Shown piece after piece: positions 4,547 to 7,651 of a stretch of 7,651 nucleotides of DNA; position 1 is the stretch's first letter; every line of letters begins with the position of its first letter. The notes under the pieces were generated by a model. The model was not told the DNA's origin. It saw only the letters and a program-made list of their open reading frames with translations, and did no database searches. Both the position numbers and the translations under genes were made by a program. Source of the stretch: Pseudomonadota bacterium (lineage in GTDB: Bacteria; Pseudomonadota; Alphaproteobacteria; Rhizobiales; Devosiaceae); the NCBI GenBank assembly GCA_023387585.1, contig JAEWHZ010000085.1, forward strand, positions 1 to 7,651, read 5' to 3'.

Positions 4547-6592
4547 TCAGGGCGTCGGCGCCTGGGCCACGGCGGTGTCGACCGGCCGGGTCATCAGATC
4601 GTCGATCTGGGCGATGACCTGGTTGAACTGGTCGCGATACTGGCCGGGCAGCGAGTTCTCGCGCGGCAGGCGCACGCTGAGCGGATCGACGAAATTGCCG
4701 TTGATCTTGATCTCGTAGTGCAGATGCGGGCCAGTTGAATTGCCCGTCGAGCCGACATAGCCGATGATCTGGCCCTGGCGCACGCGGGTGCCGGGGCGCA
4801 TGCCCTGCGCGAGGCGGCTCATATGGCCATAGGCGGTCTCGAAGCCGTTGACGTGCTCGATCTCGATCTTGTTGCCGTAGCCCGATTGCCAGCCGGCATA
4901 TTGGATGGTGCCGTCGCCGCCGGCATAGATCGGCGTGCCGGTGCGCGCGGCGAGGTCGACGCCGGAATGCAGCCGCCTGCCGCCGAAGATCGGATGGATG
5001 CGGTAGCCGAAGCGCGAGCGCAGCGTGCCGCCGCCTTCGAGCGGGCGGCGCACCAGGAAGCGCTTGCCGGTCTCGCCCGAGGGATCGAAGAAGTCGGCCA
5101 CTCCGTCGGGGGTGACGAAGCGGTAGAGCTGGCGCGTGGTGCCGGAGAGCGACAGCGCCACATAGAGCAGGTCCTGGGCGCCGGATTCGCGACCGGTGCG
5201 CAAGATCTCGATGCTGTCGCCGGCGCTGATGCGGCGCGTCATGTCGATATCGTAGGCGAACATGCCGATGATGCGGCGGATGGTGTCGTCGTCGAGATCG
5301 TGCTTTCGCCCCGTCTCCCAGATCGAGCGGTAGACGGTGGGCAGGTTGGCGACGTTGATCTCTTCGGTGTCTTCTTCGGGAAACACGATGGTCGGCGGCG
5401 CCGAGGCGATCACGTAGCGCCCCGAATCGGTGATGGCGACCGTCACCGCATGCAGGTCGCGCCCGGTATTGGGGTCGTGCAGGTAGATGCTCAGCCGGTG
5501 CGGCACCAGCGTGTCGGAATTGCGCACCGGCCCGAACAGCACGCGCAGGCGGGTGCGCGGGGGCAGGTCGACGGCGGGGAAGACGTTGCGCAGCGTGGCG
5601 CTGACCGCGTCAATCGTCATGTCCTCGAAGCCGTTGCGGCGCAGCGATTCGGCCAGCGGGGTCGGCTCGCGGATGGTGACGATGCGCTCGGAGCGCCCCA
5701 GCCCGGCCTCGCTCGCGGTGACGGTCTTGGGCATCACGGTGACGTTCTCGGCGACGCCGGGCATGGTGCCGGGCGGTGCGGCGGTCAGGTCGCGCGTCGA
5801 GGTGCCGAGCACGGCATAGGCGAGGGCGGGGGAATCGGCCTCGGAATACATGGTTTCGAGCGTCATGCGCACGAAGTCGGCGGCGGCGCGGTCGGATATG
5901 GCGGGGCGGGGATTGTGGCCCATGGGGAGCGCGGCGACGCGCACCGCCACTTCGCCCTCGACCTCGGTGCCGTAGATCTCGGTATTGGCCTCGAGCGCGG
6001 TCTGGCCGACCTCGATCGGGTTGGTGGCGCTCAGGATCGCCACCGGATCGTATTCGGCGATGTCGGCCGACAGCGAGGTGGCGACGGTGGCGAGCGTGGC
6101 GCGGATGCGGGTGAAGGGCTGGTTGCGCAGCACGGCGCGGCCCTCGACCACCTCGCGGATGCTGGCCTCGATGATCTCGAGTTCGGAGCGCGTCCTCGCA
6201 ATCGGGCGGGCGCGCGCGGTCTTTGAGGTCAGGTCGGTCGGGGTGGCGGAGGCGGCGCCGGGCGCCTGGATGGCGAGGGCGCGATAGGGGGTTGAAAAGG
6301 TGTCGCGCCCGTCGAAGGCGACATAAAGCGCGGCGCCCATCAGCATGACGGAGGTCAGCCCGGTCATCACCGTGCCGGCGAGCCAGGACAGGCTGAGCTC
6401 GCGTCCGTGCGGAATGTCGCCGTCGGAAGACTGCGCCGTCAGCGCGGGACTGTCCTCGAAGCCGGAGGCGCGGAGCCGGGCGGCATTCTGCCTGCGCTGG
6501 GCTGCGTTCAACGCTCGTCCTCGCCTTTGCGTTTGCACCGCGGTGCCGTCGATCCTCGCGAAAGGCAAATCACCCGCGAGCGCGACGTTCAT
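4547..6592 (-). CDS. Membrane-anchored M23 (LytM) peptidoglycan endopeptidase
   Basis: This 681-residue protein should cut peptide cross-links in peptidoglycan from the periplasmic side of the inner membrane. A cytoplasmic N-terminal stretch (1-68) is followed by one transmembrane helix (about 69-93, WLAGTVMTGLTSVMLMGAAL) with no cleavage site. A long periplasmic region contains an OapA/LysM-like segment (LAESLRRNGFEDMTIDAV) and a YDIDMTRRISAGDSIEIL segment as in MepM-type peptidases. The C-terminal M23 domain (about 530-635) has the full zinc and catalytic set: His542 and Asp546 (HSGVD), His590 (AYGHM), and His623 and His625 (GPHLHYE), so it is predicted active. The layout resembles rhizobial RgsM, a polar-growth LytM protein, but I cannot confirm orthology. 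The start is uncertain: the ATG at 6592 has a poor ribosome site, while a TTG at 6509-6511 has GAGGA at a six-base spacing. It converges with the efflux gene and is divergent from the rRNA operon. Confidence 0.9.
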   Translation of the reverse strand: MNVALAGDLPFARIDGTAVQTQRRGRALNAAQRRQNAARLRASGFEDSPALTAQSSDGDIPHGRELSLSWLAGTVMTGLTSVMLMGAALYVAFDGRDTFSTPYRALAIQAPGAASATPTDLTSKTARARPIARTRSELEIIEASIREVVEGRAVLRNQPFTRIRATLATVATSLSADIAEYDPVAILSATNPIEVGQTALEANTEIYGTEVEGEVAVRVAALPMGHNPRPAISDRAAADFVRMTLETMYSEADSPALAYAVLGTSTRDLTAAPPGTMPGVAENVTVMPKTVTASEAGLGRSERIVTIREPTPLAESLRRNGFEDMTIDAVSATLRNVFPAVDLPPRTRLRVLFGPVRNSDTLVPHRLSIYLHDPNTGRDLHAVTVAITDSGRYVIASAPPTIVFPEEDTEEINVANLPTVYRSIWETGRKHDLDDDTIRRIIGMFAYDIDMTRRISAGDSIEILRTGRESGAQDLLYVALSLSGTTRQLYRFVTPDGVADFFDPSGETGKRFLVRRPLEGGGTLRSRFGYRIHPIFGGRRLHSGVDLAARTGTPIYAGGDGTIQYAGWQSGYGNKIEIEHVNGFETAYGHMSRLAQGMRPGTRVRQGQIIGYVGSTGNSTGPHLHYEIKINGNFVDPLSVRLPRENSLPGQYRDQFNQVIAQIDDLMTRPVDTAVAQAPTP

Positions 6593-6640
6593 ATACCGAG
6601 ACGGCGTGGATCGCCAACAAATGCGGCAAAACTAGGTGGA

Positions 6641-6678
6641 ATCGCGCGCATCGCGCGCCCGCACGCGTGAGAGCGTGC
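6641..6678. repeat. Tandem 9-mer followed by a 6-bp inverted repeat
   Basis: ATCGCGCGC occurs twice head to tail (6641-6649 and 6650-6658). It is followed by GCACGC (6661-6666) and GCGTGC (6673-6678), a perfect inverted repeat around a six-base GTGAGA spacer. It lies 50-90 bases upstream of the M23 start codon. There is no T-run on either side, so it is not an intrinsic terminator. It may be a binding site or a leader structure of the M23 gene; function unknown. Confidence 0.5.
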
Positions 6679-6839
6679 ATAAAACCGGCGGCCCCATCGC
6701 GTTTCCGCCGTGGTCTTGAAAAATCGTCCGGAAAACCCCATCTCGGGCTAACACGCAGAAACCCTAGCGTTTGGGTAGAGTTTTCAACAGGCCTCCGGCA
6801 CGCCGACGCTGAATTTGTCGGTTTTGTCATTTTCGGCTG

Positions 6840-6874
6840 TTGACAGAAAAATGGGCCGCCCATATATACCCGCC
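6840..6874 (+). promoter_or_regulatory. rRNA operon promoter P1
   Basis: TTGACA (6840-6845), a perfect sigma70 -35, is followed after 17 bases by TATATA (6863-6868). The next bases, CCCGCC (6869-6874), make a GC-rich discriminator, typical of promoters under stringent (ppGpp/DksA) control. T-rich sequence just upstream (6814-6834) could act as an UP-like element. The start should be near 6875, giving a leader of about 520 bases before 16S. Confidence 0.78.
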
Positions 6875-6928
6875 ATCGCTGAGGCGGCGCCGCGGAAACG
6901 CAGCAACGACCGAAGCAAGCCTCTGAAG

Positions 6929-6940
6929 TTTCAGCTGAAA
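6929..6940. repeat. Perfect 12-bp palindrome between the two rrn promoters
   Basis: TTTCAGCTGAAA is a perfect, unspaced palindrome lying between P1 and P2, about 55 bases before the P2 -35 element. It could bind a dimeric regulator, but there is no independent support for that. In RNA made from P1 it has no loop and so would not form a simple hairpin. Confidence 0.4.
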
Positions 6941-6994
6941 TTGAAACGAATGGGCGGCAGCCGGAAGCAAAAGCCGAAAGCTGCAAAATGGGTG

Positions 6995-7028
6995 TTGACA
7001 GGCTGAGGCGCCTGGACTACAACCCGCC
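6995..7028 (+). promoter_or_regulatory. rRNA operon promoter P2
   Basis: A second perfect TTGACA (6995-7000) is followed after 17 bases by TACAAC (7018-7023), four of six to consensus. As in P1, the hexamer runs into CCCGCC (7023-7028), so the discriminator is shared, and both -35 elements lie in the same GTTGACAG context. Short A-runs at 6969-6972, 6977-6979 and 6985-6988 lie where an UP element would be. The start should be near 7030, about 360 bases before 16S. Confidence 0.72.
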
Positions 7029-7183
7029 GACGTTGACGACGCGAGCCAAGAGCTCCCACTGTTCAGCGTTCTTCTGATAGGGCAGACGATCTGCCGGGCA
7101 ACCGGATGACAGGTCGTGTTCCCTGAAGGAATACCGGAAGCGACCGCTTCCACCGACGTTACTGTCCATCTGGACGTAGGGTC

Positions 7184-7197
7184 AGCTCTTTGACATT
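7184..7197 (+). promoter_or_regulatory. boxA antitermination site of the rrn leader
   Basis: AGCTCTTTGACATT closely matches the bacterial rRNA boxA (E. coli TGCTCTTTAACA), which binds NusB/NusE in RNA and prevents early Rho-dependent termination. It is about 155 bases past the P2 start and about 200 bases before 16S, the expected place. The embedded TTGACA is not a promoter because no -10 follows at 16-18 bases. Confidence 0.75.
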
Positions 7198-7241
7198 GTG
7201 AAGATTGAAGAAAGAGAAACGTGGACGGCGAGGTTCTTGCG

Positions 7242-7270
7242 AGACCTTGGTCCTTCGGGGCCAGCGGTCT
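7242..7270 (+). other. Leader RNA hairpin with UUCG loop
   Basis: AGACC (7242-7246) pairs with GGTCT (7266-7270). Inside, TGGTCC (7248-7253) pairs with GGGCCA (7258-7263), with one G-U pair, around a C(UUCG)G tetraloop. A small internal loop (7247 and 7264-7265) separates the stems. It lies between boxA and 16S and is probably part of the rRNA leader fold; no T-run follows, so it is not a terminator. Confidence 0.6.
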
Positions 7271-7314
7271 GAACAGACTTCGACGGTACGTTTTCTCAAG
7301 AGGTACACTACCAA

Positions 7315-7339
7315 TCACGTATTCTTCGGAATGCAGTGA
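7315..7339 (+). other. Second leader RNA hairpin with UUCG loop
   Basis: GTATTC (7319-7324) pairs with GAATGC (7329-7334) around a TTCG loop. The stem continues with TCAC (7315-7318) and GTGA (7336-7339), leaving A7335 bulged. It lies about 55 bases before the 16S start and may help leader folding or processing. The matching 3' arm of the long 16S processing stem would lie outside the window. Confidence 0.55.
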
Positions 7340-7392
7340 CAGGTGTGTGTCCTCGTCAAGCAAACGTGCATGCGTCGACCAAGTCAGATATC

Positions 7393-7651
7393 AAACTTGA
7401 GAGTTTGATCCTGGCTCAGAACGAACGCTGGCGGCAGGCTTAACACATGCAAGTCGAACGCACTCTTCGGAGTGAGTGGCAGACGGGTGAGTAACACGTG
7501 GGAATCTACCCAATTCTACGGAATAACTGAGGGAAACTTCAGCTAATACCGTATACGCCCTACGGGGGAAAGATTTATCGGAATTGGATGAGCCCGCGTT
7601 GGATTAGCTAGTTGGTGGGGTAATGGCCTACCAAGGCGACGATCCATAGCT
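7393..7651 (+). rRNA. rrs: 16S ribosomal RNA, 5' part (runs off the window)
   Basis: The sequence from about 7393 is the 5' domain of 16S rRNA. The universal AGAGTTTGATCCTGGCTCAG block is at 7400-7419, followed by AACGAACGCTGGCGGCAGGC, TTAACACATGCAAGTCGAACG, GGCAGACGGGTGAGTAACACGTGG and GCTAATACCG. The 5' end is set by alignment with E. coli position 1 and may be off by a few bases. Variable-region hairpins are intact: CACTC-TTCG-GAGTG at 7461-7474 and CTGAGG-GAAA-CTTCAG at 7527-7542. The variable regions look like Hyphomicrobiales, with Devosia/Pelagibacterium relatives the best guess from memory. The gene continues past 7651. Confidence 0.98.

Larger units (their letters stand above)
6593..7392. 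other. Non-coding rrn control region and leader (no convincing protein gene)
   Basis: The open frames in these 800 bases have no recognisable domains, cross promoter and leader signals, and look like chance reads. The left part (6593-6840) is the upstream region of the M23 gene and contains a tandem 9-mer, a hairpin and T-rich sequence leading to the first rRNA promoter. The middle (6840-7028) holds two rRNA promoters in the plus direction. The right part (about 7030-7392) is the transcribed leader of 16S rRNA, with boxA and stable hairpins. I find no tRNA and no clear promoter for the M23 gene. Confidence 0.8.

Noticed and set aside
2788..4617. 609-codon plus-strand open frame overlapping the efflux gene
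   Set aside because: Arginine-rich out-of-frame reading of the transporter gene that also crosses its start and stop signals.
4823..6226. 467-codon plus-strand open frame antisense to the M23 gene
   Set aside because: The composition is typical of the antisense of a GC-rich gene (rich in G, D, H, R, A), with no domain and no ribosome site; the M23 frame on the other strand has all catalytic residues.
6661..6678. Intrinsic terminator before the rrn promoters
   Set aside because: The 6-bp stem is followed by ATAAAA on the plus strand and no T-run on either strand, and no plus-strand gene ends nearby.
6686..6710. CGGCGG/CCGCCG inverted repeat in the region upstream of P1
   Set aside because: Six pairs around a 13-base loop in GC-rich sequence is easily expected by chance, and nothing else supports it.
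6815..7006. Small plus-strand open frame of 63 codons in the rrn control region
   Set aside because: It runs through P1 and ends just after the P2 -35 element; no ribosome site or family resemblance.
7190..7218. Possible third rRNA promoter at a TTGACA inside the leader
   Set aside because: The hexamer is part of the boxA site, and 16-18 bases downstream there is only AGAGAA-like sequence, not a -10.
6827..7363. Minus-strand open frame of 178 codons across the rrn promoters and leader
   Set aside because: It covers both rRNA promoters, boxA and leader hairpins, has no domain and no supporting start signal.

Overview
The window is GC-rich DNA from an alphaproteobacterium, most likely of the order Hyphomicrobiales. 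The partial 16S rRNA gene at the right end (from about 7393) reads like a Devosia/Pelagibacterium-type (Devosiaceae) sequence. That family placement is recalled from memory, not from a search. The organism-level evidence is consistent: a ClpB of alphaproteobacterial type, a GAAC-N7-GAAC motif matching the alphaproteobacterial LexA box, and an rrn leader with a GCTCTTTGACA boxA.

Layout from left to right. The 3' part of clpB (disaggregase) ends at 677 and is followed by a clear intrinsic terminator at 701-729. A small VOC/glyoxalase-fold gene (795-1133, +) comes next, with a candidate SOS box just upstream. It meets, tail to tail, a type II toxin-antitoxin pair on the minus strand: an AbrB-like antitoxin (1540-1806) and a PIN-domain VapC-like toxin (1145-1543). 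The pair overlaps by ATGA and has its own promoter containing a palindromic operator. Upstream of it on the same strand is a secreted Sel1-repeat protein (1877-2911). Divergent from that is a DHA2-type 14-helix drug efflux transporter (3062-4540, +). It converges, 6 bp apart, on a large membrane-anchored M23 (LytM) peptidoglycan endopeptidase (4547-6592, -).

From 6593 to about 7392 no protein gene is convincing. This stretch is the control region and leader of a ribosomal RNA operon: two tandem sigma70-type promoters (TTGACA-N17-TATATA and TTGACA-N17-TACAAC), both with a GC-rich CCCGCC discriminator, then a boxA antitermination site, UUCG-capped leader hairpins and the start of 16S rRNA.

The genes are mostly independent housekeeping and accessory units: protein quality control, a possible DNA-damage-linked VOC protein, a toxin-antitoxin locus, efflux and cell-wall remodelling. 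I see no phage, insertion sequence, CRISPR array or clearly novel multi-gene system. The most interesting signals are regulatory: the SOS-box match in front of the VOC gene, the operator embedded in the toxin-antitoxin promoter, and the duplicated rrn promoter module.
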